From Amyelois transitella (Eukaryota; Arthropoda; Insecta; Lepidoptera; Pyralidae), in the NCBI RefSeq assembly GCF_032362555.1, contig NC_083509.1, positions 3,743,001-3,807,000 on the forward strand: 64,000 nt of DNA, written 5' to 3'. Positions 1 through 37,976 of this stretch are shown one piece after another. The position numbers were made by a program, and so were the translations under genes. The number at the start of each line of letters is the position of its first letter. Position 1 is the first letter of the stretch. A model generated the notes under the pieces. The model was not told where the DNA came from and searched no databases. It worked only from the letters and a program-made list of their open reading frames with translations.

Positions 1-164
1 TTTAATAGTAAGATGTTTCCTAAATGGGTTTACAATTCACCAATAGAACTTCCATACCTACATCAATCTTACTAATATACTTATACAGACAAAAATAAAA
101 AATGTACCTATCGTTTGTTTATTACTATTTCGCGCAGAAGCTGTCGAATGGATTTGAAACTTAT

Positions 165-434
165 ATACATACATACATACATACATATGATCACGTCTAT
201 ATCCCTTGCGGGGTAGACAGAGCCAACAGTCTTGAAAAGACTGAATGGCCACGTTCAGCTATTTGGCTTAATGATAGAACCGAGATTCAAATAGTGACAG
301 GTTGCTAGCCCATCGCCTAAAAGAGGAATCCTAAGTTTATAAGCCTATCCCTTAGTCGCCTTTTACGACATCCATGGGAAAGAGATGGAGTGGTCCTATT
401 CTTTTTTGTAATAGTGCCGGGAACCACACGGCAC
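165..434 (+). repeat. (CATA)n-edged interspersed repeat, near full length
   Basis: Copy of the dominant repeat of this window. It starts with a (CATA)n run, continues through a core containing GGGTAGACAGAGCCAACAG, and ends near a GTGCCGGGAACCACACGGCA motif. At least twenty full or broken copies lie on both strands here. It has no coding capacity that I can support. It sits in the last intron of the esterase gene. Confidence 0.85.
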
Positions 435-504
435 ATGAAAACTTATATGCTCAAAAGAATACATAAGGTAGGCTACATGTCACCCGCGAGCGCAGACATA
501 GACA

Positions 505-738
505 GATAATCACGTCCATATCCCTTCCCTAGCGGGGCAGACAGAGCCAACAGTCTTAAAAAAACTGATAGGCCACGTTTAGCTGTTTGGCTTAATGATA
601 GAATTGAGATTCAAATAGTGACAGGTTGCTAGCTTGTCGCCTAAAAGTCGTTTATAAGCTCGCTTTTTACGACATCCATGGGAAAGAGATGGAGTGGTCC
701 TATTCTTTTATTTCTAATGGTGCCGGATACCACACGAC
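505..738 (+). repeat. (CATA)n-family repeat, diverged copy
   Basis: Second copy, in the same orientation, 70 bases after the first. The (CATA)n edge is decayed. The GGGGCAGACAGAGCCAACAG core and the CATCCATGGGAAAGAGATGG segment are kept, and it ends just before the esterase exon. Confidence 0.8.
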
Positions 739-786
739 TCCTGTACTACAGTAATGAAATTTTAAAATACCTTTTTGATATTTCAG

Positions 787-985
787 CAATCCTACTCCCG
801 CAGGCACTAGTGTAGTGCCTGTGACGTGGACACCGGTATCTTCCTCCACCAGGCCATACTTGGTCATCGATTTGGAAATGCGAATGGATAGTCGAGTTTT
901 CAACGAGAGGATGGCTTTCTGGGACCTGTTCTACGGCAGTTTTGGGCCGTACAACAAGCTGATACGAGAGTGTAGCTTATATTAG
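787..985 (+). CDS. Carboxylesterase family protein, last exon (C-terminus)
   Basis: Terminal coding exon of a serine carboxylesterase of the alpha/beta-hydrolase fold (insect esterase / juvenile-hormone-esterase-like group). It begins after a pyrimidine-rich TTTCAG acceptor and runs about 65 codons to a TAG. The visible signature is the C-terminal block YLVIDLEMRMDSRVFNERM followed by AFWDLFY, which matches the family's conserved end (a YL-x-I strand and an ERMAFWD-x-x-Y helix). The catalytic Ser, Glu and His lie in upstream exons off the left edge, so activity cannot be judged. The family hydrolyses carboxylic esters in detoxification, pheromone or hormone breakdown; which role applies here is unknown. 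A possible poly(A) signal (AATAAA) is at 1449-1454. No other exon of this gene was found in the window. Confidence 0.75.
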
Positions 986-3900
986 TACTCTAATGAAATT
1001 CTTCGACGAATTGAAAATCTCTTCTATTTGTTAAAATCATTTGAAAAAGTTGTTTGGTGTTTTATTCATATAACTTGTAAGGTAGACAGAGCCAACAGTT
1101 TCGAAAAGACTGAAAGGTCACGTTCAGATGTATGGCTTCATGATGGAATCGAGATTCAAATAGTGACAGGTTACTAACTATTATTTAAATTATAATTTTT
1201 CAAACAATGGCGTTGACTACACACTACACTATTATATTAAAATGCATAAGTATGAAACTTAATTTATAGAGGAAAAATTATAAGTAATCTACATGCTTCC
1301 AAACGGAAGTAAAGACTTTTAAAGTGACCTCAGTTTTAAAATCTCCTTAAGTATTTTTGTAGTTTTATGTTTATCATTGTCTATGAAAATAACGAATCTA
1401 ATGAAAGGTCATTTGATTACTTTTAATTCTTTAACATGATAAAATGAGAATAAAGCATTCTAGATTCTTATTAAAGCATTTAAGATTCTGGGTTGCCTCG
1501 GCGGATGGAACTCATCAGTTCAAATGGAACTATTTACTAAGGCATCAGGCATGAGAACAACAAGTTACTAAGGCATCAGGGTACAGTTGGACGGCCAATG
1601 ATAAAGCTAACATTATGTTTGATGATACGAAAATATATTGTTTTTATTTTCAGGTTTAAACAACAGTCTCTCTCTCTTATTACTCAGCCTAACCTACACA
1701 ATTCATATTTAATTCCAAGCAATTAATAACGAATTATGTACACAATCAAGAATGTACATAACACACAATCAAGATTTCCTTCCCTCAAATGTTCCTTATT
1801 ACTGAACAATATCAAATTTGCAACATCGACAATAATGAAGAAGTTTTCTCTTTATATAACCCCGTAAATTTAGTAATCGATAAATTACATTAAATTTAGT
1901 GGTTTTGTCTCGTTTAATTGACTTTCCCTGCGATGCCATCGGTACGCCACAGTTGTTAGTCTCGCTAGATTTTACTTATAAAAAGTAACCGTTGTTATTT
2001 ATACTACCACAGAGATCTGACTTTAAAATGTCCGTGGATACAATAATTTACCATCGATTTGGATGTATGAAAAATGAGGAAACTGAAGTAAAATATAGCT
2101 ATAAAAGAGAGATTCGGAGCAGAACAAAGAAATATGAAAGGCCAGTTTAGTTAAGTGGCCTTTCAGTCTTTTCACTGTTGATTCTGTATACTCCGCAACG
2201 AACAAACAAAAATTTTACATAAGTAAATGTTATCTTCATGTTGATATTTACAATAAAGATTTTTTTTATAAATCATTCACGTATATAAACGATTCATAAC
2301 GGAACTAATGTCAAAAGACTACACATCGAAAAAATGTATCTAACGACAATAACATTAGCATACAGTGAGGATAAAGACTTCTTTAACAATGAGAGTGGGC
2401 GAGCGATGAGTTCGTATTGAGACCGCCATTGTCCAATTCCTGATCAATGTAAATTGTTAGTGCCGTTACATTTTTGTACTACCTACATTAACAGTATTAA
2501 TTTAATTGTACTTCAGAATTATTGTATGACCTTAGCGGCGATGGACATATTTATATATTTTGTTATGAAACTTAAAAAAAATGTTTCAATATGAGTAATG
2601 TGGATCATTTTAACATGGTCCCGTCGATAAGACGGGAGTTGACCCGTATTAATAATAACCTGACTGACCTGATGACGATATAATAATAAAGAAACATTTG
2701 AGAAACTCACATTTTCTACAGTTTTAAAAGTTTTTTTTTTAATATCTCAGAAAAGACTTAAACGCGTTCATAAATATACCCAATATACTAAAGAGACAAT
2801 ATTTTTTTTATATTTCCTCATAAGAAATAATTCGTAAACACATTGGATATCATCGAAGTATCGATATCGATAAAGATGTGCAATGACAGATATCTGAAGA
2901 TAATGTGACAATATCTCCGAAGCAAGGGCGCCTAGTGTGTGTCAAGGGATTACGATAAGTGTCACTCAAATAAGAAGGAAAAAATATGCATATAAAAATT
3001 AACAAGACTGTACAGAAATATAAAAAAGAATTTGATAACGTGGGAACAATTTTTATGTCACCGTTATCTCATTGCAAAACAAAGTCTTAAAATTATTTCC
3101 CATTAAATTTCAATCAATATTTTATTAGTACCTACTTATTCAGTTAGTTCAGTACTTTGAGCATCTATCACTCTAATAACTGTACGAGTATGGTTCAGAA
3201 ATATAGTTCTTCCATGTTATCTTTATCGTTTTTAACGAAAGCTTAAACGAAAATATTAAAGCTAAGTTACCTTTTGAAATAAAAGGAAGTTATTTCTATT
3301 TTTAACTCGCACAAAAAGTACCCCTTAATTTTCTGACTATAAAATGGGTTGGTATGTTTTTCAATTATGTGTCACAAGTTGTGTGTGTATGTTAAGTTAA
3401 GATGCCTTCTTATCGCTATTATTTATTTTTCTCATAAACCGGTCATCGTATTTGTTCATTCGCCTTTTACTGATATCGGTACGGATATTACTAGGAAAAC
3501 AAATAACTAACGAGTTACAATTAATATATTTAATATTATTAATTAGATAATACTAGTTTTAGAGGACTCTGTGGGTATAAGACAAACAATGAACTTTATC
3601 TAAAGATATGAATCACGGACTGCAAATCAGTTTACTGATAGATAGTAATTGTAGTTCTTATTAATCATTCATTCAATCACTGGAGAATTTGTCTCTATGA
3701 TTTGGATGAATCAATTAGTAAACATTGTTTAGATACTATTGTTTAAAATATGCGTACGTCATAGCATTTCTGTGTGCAGACATTTTAGTATCATTTACGT
3801 AGTTCAAGTTTGCGATCAAGTTTATGAAATTAGTATTGATTTTCGAAAATGTCATGGTTGCGACCCACCGACCGACGCCTACTTATGTAGATTTTAATTA

Positions 3901-4204
3901 AGTCAAACTAGTAGAAAATTAGGAAGTGATAATAACGTTATTGTTTTTCAAGGAAAGAAGTTGTCAATTTTTTTTTAAAACCAGTATGTAATATTATGCC
4001 ATTTACATGCCATCTCTAGCAGACACCAAGCTTAAAATTCAGCAGCAAAACATCAGTAATACTCGATTAGAGAGAAAAATAAATTTTATCGTTTACTAAA
4101 AACAGAATACGAAAAAATATTAAAATAAATTCAAAGACCGCATATGTGCAGTTCAGGATTTAAAGTTAAGGCTACTTTTGAAAATAAATTTTAATTATAC
4201 TCAC
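986..4204. other. AT-rich non-coding stretch
   Basis: After the esterase stop codon this 3.2 kb is AT-rich, with stops in all frames and only one repeat fragment. I looked on the minus strand for membrane-spanning exons that would continue the HGSNAT-like gene and found none. It is probably the esterase 3' UTR followed by intron or intergenic DNA. Confidence 0.5.
1073..1176 (+). repeat. (CATA)n-family repeat fragment
   Basis: Internal fragment of the common repeat (core GGTAGACAGAGCCAACAG and the following CACGTTCAG segment), without either end. Confidence 0.7.
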
Positions 4205-6470
4205 GCTTGTATATATCGACCGGCTCCTTAGCAGTCGTGATCCCGCAGGCCCCCTCACTCACATTCAGTCTATAAACGCCGAACTCGCCGAGGTCCGGTC
4301 GCAACTGGCATAACATGCCCCTGGATGAAAAAGGAATGTCATGTCATGAAGGAACTTATTTAAGGTAGGTTTAATCCTGATTAGCATAGATTATACGCAG
4401 AAATTTCCTTTTCTTATAACAAGTTTATTAGTTACCAGATCAATAGAACGATGCCTTCTAAGAATCCAGAAGTTGTTTGATGATGTGAGCACTGGTAATT
4501 TACTCGTATTAGTTCGCGAAATGAGTGTAACCTATTCCGAGACGGCCTCATCCCGAATCTACATATGTCTTGGGCATACGACTTTATTCTTCTTTATTCA
4601 ACAATATTCTTGCTCAATTAGCTGTAGTTAACTAAGGCCTCTTGAGATATCGACAGGGTTAAAAATGCCGACGAGACAAAGAAAGACATTGTCCTCTTCT
4701 TACATAACACTTATTAAGTTTATATTTTGCGGTTATGATTCATGTTTTCATAGGTATGAATACAGCGGTATCTGCATTTGTTTTTTTTTGTATTATCTAT
4801 CTAACATGGTGCCCATAAGGAGACTCGGTAACCGTTAACTACTATAGATCTATTGTATAAAATACCGTTATAGGTTAGCACATAGATACAACCTGCAACA
4901 GTTTAATTATAACTTTTCTCCAAAGTTTTAGTAAGAATGTAGCTGTTAAAATAACTGCTATTTTATTTCTAAGCACTTCCGAAGTACTTAAAAATTATAA
5001 CAAATGTTTTTTCTCAGTATGAATGAAGTATTTTGAATTTCAAAATGTGTATGTGAATATGTTCTTACGAAGTATTTCTGACGCTGATATACTGTTCTTC
5101 TCCGCTGGTGTATATTCTCCAAGTGACTCGCCGAGCTGTGTTGGTGACCCAGGACTCTTCGGATCCCGCTGTCAAGGTCTTGTGGCGCTCGAATGGACAC
5201 TGAAATAAATTACAAGTAACAATGGCAATTGGCCACAGAACTTATGAAAGTTTTTATTAAGTGCTGTTTTTTTATAAACCCATCTCTCCTCTCCTTAATG
5301 CATTTTAGTTAGTTATTAGTGATTTTTATAAGTAAGTTACACGCGGGCTGTGGTGAAATCTAGTATATTAATAAATTTATTAACACATTAATGGGTGAAC
5401 CCCAAAGTAATAGATATTTATAAACAAATGTATTGAATTCTAAACATGTTTATAATGCAACAACGTAGAACTAAACCACTGCATCTAATTACCCGTTATT
5501 CCCTATTAATAGGCAGGGAATGGGTCCGGAAAATCCCGTGACACATCGGCGGGCTAATCGGAGGTCAATATCGACTTATTCGTGGAAAATTCAACGTACT
5601 TTATTCGTTCCCTTCCCACTGCATAAGCCTTTGTTAAGTTTTATTGAAATGATTGGTAGTGGCCATACTGCTAGTTATGGTGATAGTTTTACTGACATGG
5701 GTAACAATATAATTTATTTTTAAAAGTAAATAATTATTCTTACTTTCAGATGGGGCAAAACATCTACATTAAACTTAAAACTTTTAGTTATATTAGCGGT
5801 TAAAAACAGCCTAATAAGAACGACGCTCGCGCGTTGGTCAAAAGCTGTGTCGACTTACACTCGTTCATTTATAAAAGAGTGTTTCGTAATAATATGAATT
5901 TTTAAGAAGGTAGGTATCATTTTGGTGAGAAAAAAGTCAAAATAAGGAAAACGTCTTATTAAGAACTATGACCACCTGTAAAGATTTCTGATTTTTTAAA
6001 CAAATATGTAGGATCATTAATGCATTTTCATGTTTATATATTTTTTATATTTAAGGTCAGCAAAATATAATAAGGTCAATCAATGTCGGAATGTGGTTTT
6101 TGTTTTCAGTCACCACTCTGATTTCGAAAATCAATTCTACAATCTTATTGCATTTTTATTACAAACAAAGTCATTGCTTGGTCAGGGGAAAGATATTATA
6201 ATATAAATGGTGCGGTCGCACCGGCCCTGCTGAATACTTTGATGAAATTGTATTTAAAAAAATCACTAAGAAACTACTCACCCGAAAGCAGTCGTCAGAC
6301 ACCGTGTAGACTGCCACATTCCTGTCCACGTCCCCCACCACGTAAGCCTCATCCATCTGCAAAGCGGTCATGTTCAGACCCTCGAACTCTTCAACTCCTG
6401 GGTCCTCCAACCACGACTTCATCACATCCTTACACCACTCCCAAGTATTATTCGCCACTGATTCATTCAT
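4205..6470 (-). CDS. HGSNAT: HGSNAT-like lysosomal acetyltransferase, N-terminal luminal part (3 exons)
   Basis: Three exons joined in phase: 6282-6470 (ATG at 6470), 5069-5199 and 4205-4320, giving about 145 residues. The order of motifs matches the luminal domain of heparan-alpha-glucosaminide N-acetyltransferase: an N-terminal segment ending VSDDCFR, joined to CPFER to make the paired-cysteine C-x-x-C motif, then GMLCQLRPDLGEFGVYRLNV (the family's GEFG-x-Y block), then an acidic/basic stretch ending KEPVDIY. The family enzyme acetylates terminal glucosamine of heparan sulphate across the lysosomal membrane. The multi-membrane catalytic part, including its catalytic histidine, should follow but no such exon is visible between 4204 and 1. 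Either a long intron continues off the left edge, with the esterase nested in it, or the locus is truncated. The start is the first ATG of an exon downstream of a GC-rich 5' flank; no clear signal peptide is seen, so an earlier exon is possible. Confidence 0.7.
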
Positions 6471-9384
6471 CTTAAAGTTTGTAACTTCTTCTCGAGCGAA
6501 GTAGTCAAAACTGTCGCTTCAGACGCTATTTAAAAACTGTATTTGTGTCATATCGCGAGTCATTTTATTGTGGAACGCACCCGACGTTGTTTACTAGGTT
6601 TATTTGCGTACGGAGCGGTACGAGTCGTGCGTGTGTCTGCGCAGACCGTGTGAAACTGACGCCGCAGCGGCCGGACCGGCTCCTCACGATAACGTACAAT
6701 AATTAAAATGCTCTCTGCACCCAATCGGGAAAACCTTGCAACAATGAGACGAAAGCGCATTGCATTGCATTCTTGAAACTCCGATTACAGATTCCAATGA
6801 ACGCTCGGGTACGCTTGGCGTAGGTTTCGCTTGCTATTGTTATGGTATCGAGTAGCTTTATAAACGCTAATCGAGCAGAAATTTCTCATGAACTTGGATA
6901 ACCTGATGGTTGTAAATGAACAATTGTGTATGCTGCTTTGAAAAGAAATTATACCACAACACAATGTTAAGCTTTTCCTGTTTGGCAACATTAAGAGCGT
7001 GAGCTGGGACTATCGTTTATCCGTATTAAAAAGTAAAGGACTGCAATTCATTTGCTTATTGAAGAAGTAACAACATTCATTCTGCTAAAATTAATAAATA
7101 TTATACCCAATGCTCTCAAACGAAAAGCATAAACGTACATTCACCTGTGGATTAACTTGACCCTGGTAGTTTGATTTATTTCGAATAATTAACCAACGAC
7201 ACTTTTATTCATTTGCACCATTCAAAATTAGTAGGAAGATTGTGCACCATACAAAAAAAATTGTATGGTAAACAAAAGCGATCACGCAATTGAGACTATT
7301 GATTGTTTTTTTTTTCGTAATAAATAAGAACAGTACCTACATGCTTTGAATTTGGGAGTGTAATATATAACAACAAATTATGAATGCACAGAAATTTATT
7401 TCGAATTTCAATACAATATGCACATCGATGGCTGTTGCCATGATTTTGATACACTGACATTAGTTAAAGATTCGTATAAAATTGTCTAACATAGTATGTA
7501 CAAAGTTAATTATGAAAGTTCAGTCTAAAATTGTTATAAGGTCAGAGTGAACCGTTTGCTCTTTTCATATATTTTGAGCAACATTTGGAAGCCATTCACA
7601 AAGTTATTCTTTATTTTAAACTTCGTTTCAATAAGACAAAATCGAGCTCTTATTTTATACCGGCGCCCTTATTTACATTACATTTAACCTAAGGCTTTGT
7701 TGCCGTGAAAACGGTAGGATAAAAATTATCACAATGTATTTCTGATGAAAGATATCTCTATAGATATTTACGTTTTAGTAAAGTCAAGCCATTCTTGAGC
7801 AAAGTAAAGTCGATGTACTAAATATTGTTTTTATAATAATTAACTTTATTTTTTTTGTTGAAACGAAGTATAAACTTTGAATAAAATCATTCACTTTATA
7901 TTATGTCTCAAAATAGTTTAATATTACGAATATTATATTATATACAATTACGATAAAAACAAATCAAAATATTTTCAAATACATTATTCATAAAATATAA
8001 ATAGAAATATGACATTTAAATAGGCCTGTTAGATAACAAATCCTTATTTCCAGCAAATCAGATTTCCAAATATAACATTTTTCTTGCAACACCATAAAAG
8101 TGTGGTTTAGCCAGGCGGGTAATGCGTTTGTAACAATTTTTAATTTCAGTACAGTTTTGGAATTGTGATCAAAATATGTTTAATAATTCCAATACACATG
8201 ATTATACAGTACTTTCAGATCTAAACATACATTTTTTTATATTTTCAACACGCAACCAAGTAATAATCTCTCACTATAGGATAAGTCTATTCTAAATCAG
8301 TATAAGATACCATCACAGGCCCACGATATCTTGATACAACATCAAGCAAAGATATGTTATTGCTATTACAATAATACTTCAAGCAAACGTGTAAAGCACC
8401 ATACAAAGTATTTCAAAGCTCAAAAAGTAATACAAAATAGATATATTAATTTGGAATGTTATATAAAACCGATTCTAATGTTTACGTTTACGTTAAACGT
8501 AATCATTCCTATTACATGCTATTTTCCATAGAAAATACGTGATATCTTATTATTTTGATTAAAAAACAGAACGACTTTCACTGTTTAATTTGGCACCAAC
8601 ATATGTGATTATAAAACTTTATCAATCCGTTAATTCATCCGAATTCCAATAACATCCCTAAGATTCTTACCAACAATCAATTTTTAATTAACTCACTTAA
8701 TAGTTTTAGTATAGTAAATATGAACTGATATGTACCTTTATTTTAAGTGTCTTTTGCCTAGGCACGTAAGTATAGAACATTTCAGATGGTCGCTGAAATC
8801 TTAAATACAGATTTTGCACGAACTGACCATCGATTTCATAAAAAAAAAGTACACTTCATTTTATTCAAAATTTCATTGATTTACATAACATAATAATTTC
8901 ATAACGCGGGCAAAAAAATGTACTGAACAAAAAGAAAAAACTAGATATCACTTTCATACTTAAAACTAACAATGCGCAAGCGAGACAGCGAATACATATT
9001 TTGTACGCAACGCAACAATTTTTGCACTAACTACAAGTACAATTACTGTAAACAATTATAATGTCGTTATTTCCATACAAATTAGGTTATTATTTCAACC
9101 AGTAGAGTGCGCTGGTGGACGATCTGTCAAATAGTACAGAGTTATAATAAATGTCTTGTTTTCTGTTTGTTACTAAATCGTATTTTCTTGCTTTATCCTT
9201 TAGCTTAAGCCATAACAATTTCGTTTTTGTTTTTTTACAAACCGCTTAAGCGCGCTGGTGGTCTTAACTATCAGTTGGAATAAACTTTTATAACTCGCCT
9301 TAATATCTCAATTACCACTCACAAGAGAGGTCACTTTTCCAATCTCTAGAGCGCGCTAGTGAATTCAAAGAGCTGTCAAATATT
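6471..9384. other. Intergenic region with GC-rich promoter-side flank
   Basis: The first ~250 bases upstream of the HGSNAT-like start are GC-richer than their surroundings (6580-6690), as expected for a promoter or 5' UTR. The rest is AT-rich and has no supported gene on either strand. It separates the HGSNAT-like 5' end from the 3' end of Pi3K68D, which lies on the same strand. Confidence 0.45.
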
Positions 9385-9600
9385 ACTGTTTATTTTAAAT
9401 TCCTTGGCTGCAGTTAACATCACAGTGTTACATGTATACACTCTGCAGGTTGTTCTCGATCAACACAAAAGGTTTTTTATTCACATCTGTTCACGATCAG
9501 TAATAGTTCGTACTCCACATAGCATAGCGCGCTAGTAATACTACCACTACCGCGGTATGTACTCTATTGGGTACCAAGTTAGGGTAAGTAAATTGGATGT
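9385..9600 (-). repeat. Duplicate of the Pi3K68D terminal codons and 3' flank
   Basis: This ~215 bp segment is a diverged direct copy of 9740-9960, offset by about 360 bp. In minus sense it still reads TLTWYPIEYIPR then TAG (stop at 9547-9549), against TLAWYPLEYIPR then TAG in the real last exon. Homology ends upstream of that point and no acceptor lies in front of it, so it is not an independent exon. A shared GCGCGCTAGT-type motif also recurs near 9113, 9247, 9347, 9525 and 9886, which suggests repeated local duplication. Confidence 0.75.
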
Positions 9601-9903
9601 TTTCTTGAGTGTAAAAAAAAACTTTTTTGATTTTATTTTCAAGTCACAAAAAGTGGGACTCTCATATCGTCGAATAACCGCAAGGGCGATAGCGTTCTTA
9701 ACTGGTCGCTGGTACAAACGCGAATTCGAATAACTGTCAAATATTACAGTTAGTATATTTTAAATTCCTTGTCTGCATTTAACATCACACTTATTAATGT
9801 CGATAGTCTATAATCGATCAATAACACAGTAGGAATTTGATTTACAATCTATTTTCGATCAGTAAAAGTCCGTACTCCACATAGCAGAGCGCGCTAGTAA
9901 TAG

Positions 9904-35851
<25,948 letters not shown>

Positions 35852-37976
35852 TATCGGATACTTCTCAACACGCTACAACAGTTACAAATGAACGTGGGAA
35901 TTAAAACAATAAACGCACTATTTTATAACGCACATAACACTAAACAAAAACTCTGGCATTTCAACAAGGTACACCGGGAAATAAATGCATACACTACATT
36001 CTTGAGGCGAAATCTTACCAATGAAAACTTCCGATAACGTTAACCCTACTTATAATATTTTCACATTTTACGATTCTCTGTAAACCTGAGAGAGCTTCAA
36101 CATTATTTATGAATTTACTTTACTGTACTGGGTCAGATTCATTCAGATCCAGACAGACATTATTCTAAATAACACCACTAATTTAAAAAGTGATTCGAAT
36201 CGTCATATCAATTTGACACTCAATGAGATCGCACTATTTTACATTGGAATGACAAGGATACAAGATACTCGCCTCACTTTCTGCGGGTATTTTTTAATAC
36301 GTAGCATTTTATTGGTGACGTTTACCTTTAGTGATTGCCATTTAACTTCAACAAAAATGTCGATAAACGTATAAAGAAAATTGGTTTAGCGTTTTGCATA
36401 AAAAGTTTTTGATAAGATTATAAAAACCTATTTATGACTATTGATAAATGAAAATGGGACGGCCGGTGAAAGATAATCGTGGCGCTCTTAAACACGGGAA
36501 CAAGCTTTGTTCCCTTGTCATGTGTTTTAAAGTTTGATGTCGTGCGATTGTAATATCGTTTTTGTGTGTATTTGACAATTGTTTACGGTGTTTTATACTA
36601 GGCTAGTAAAATAATTTAAAGATGAACTAAAAGAAATGAGGAGCTTCCATGCGAGAAAACACATACATACATGTTGTCACGTCTATATCCCTTGTGGGGT
36701 AAACAGAGTCAACATTCTAGAAAAGACTTATAGGCCACGTTCAGCTAGCGAGGAAACACGGCAGATTTAATAGTAAGGTTAGACCATTCCAGACCCATAA
36801 AGTAGTTTGAAATGCAACTTTAATTTTTACACGCGTTTACTTCATAGAAAATGTATTTTATTCGGGGCTTTGAATATATGTACGGATCTATTTATTATTG
36901 TATGTACATGTTGATATTCCAAAAAGATAAGAATATGGTTATAAGAGTATTTACGTGCTTGGTATAAATTAATGTTCTTATTTATGCCAAAAACAACATA
37001 CTTGTGAATCTGTTACATTTTTCATAGAAATTTAGAGTAATTTTTTACGCCATGACCCAGAATACTTTGCCAGTTTAAATTTTGACTAATAATGGTTTTG
37101 AGCCATAGTCTAATAATTTTATATCTTTGGGTAAGTCATGGTACACCACTCAAAACTGCACGACGTGCTATTTCGCTATAAATTAAAGAAACAATATTGC
37201 TACTATATAAAATCAGCTTTGTTTTGGGTATTAGTATACACTAGTGCCACTTAATTTGAAAGTTGCCGACCAGAATGTATATGTAGATGAAAAACAATAT
37301 TTCAATCGATATATCTTGTTAACACTTAGTGTCACATCACTAGCATGTTTTATTTTTTATTTTCATCCCTATCATACGCATAGACACACATTTCTAGTGC
37401 CAAATTCATGTTAACCGACTGTGATGAAACTAGAAAGAAGGATTGTTTGGTATGAGTATTATTTCCCACTAGACAATTCCAAGTAATTACATATGTAAGT
37501 TGTATGAAGTACAGAAAAATTTATGTGAGTTTTATTTACCGTTTACGTAGTATGTTATTCAAAGATATGGGTTATATCTAAGGTACCTACTAACGATCTA
37601 GCGTAAATGAATTATGTTCTTTATTACAGAACACCTGATTTCTAGACTATTTTTAATTTTCTATGTATAAAAGTGAAAAGTCAAATATTTGAACTACATA
37701 ATGAACTTAACTCAGGTGTCTTGAAAACAGAATTTTTATGAGTACCTCAATTATTTAAAGCACAGAAACGCTGTATAAGGTCTACTTTATGTTTTTTATT
37801 CTGTTGAGTTACTAAGTAGATGAGGTATAATTTTCTTTAAAAGTGCTATGACTTATTTAACTACTTATGTACTTTAATCTGATGAAGAGAAAAAATACCT
37901 ACCTAGACTCGCCGTTCACGTAACCAAAGCTACATTAAATGACCAAAAAAACATTTGTATATGAGGCAAAGGATAT
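35852..37976. other. Intergenic region between Pi3K68D 5' end and the Lys-rich gene
   Basis: Contains the Pi3K68D 5' UTR and promoter side (35852 to roughly 36300), one fragment of the common repeat at 36660-36750, and a small GGGAACAA/TTGTTCCC hairpin at 36497-36515. I see no other gene. A possible poly(A) signal of the Lys-rich gene (TTTATT on this strand) is at 37795-37800. Confidence 0.5.
36660..36750 (+). repeat. (CATA)n-family repeat fragment
   Basis: 5' end and core only: ACATACATACATG followed by the CCTTGTGGGGTAAACAGAG variant. Confidence 0.75.

Noticed and set aside
6560..6760. 66-codon minus-strand ORF rich in Arg upstream of the HGSNAT-like start
   Set aside because: GC-rich promoter-side sequence with no motif and no phase link to the first exon.
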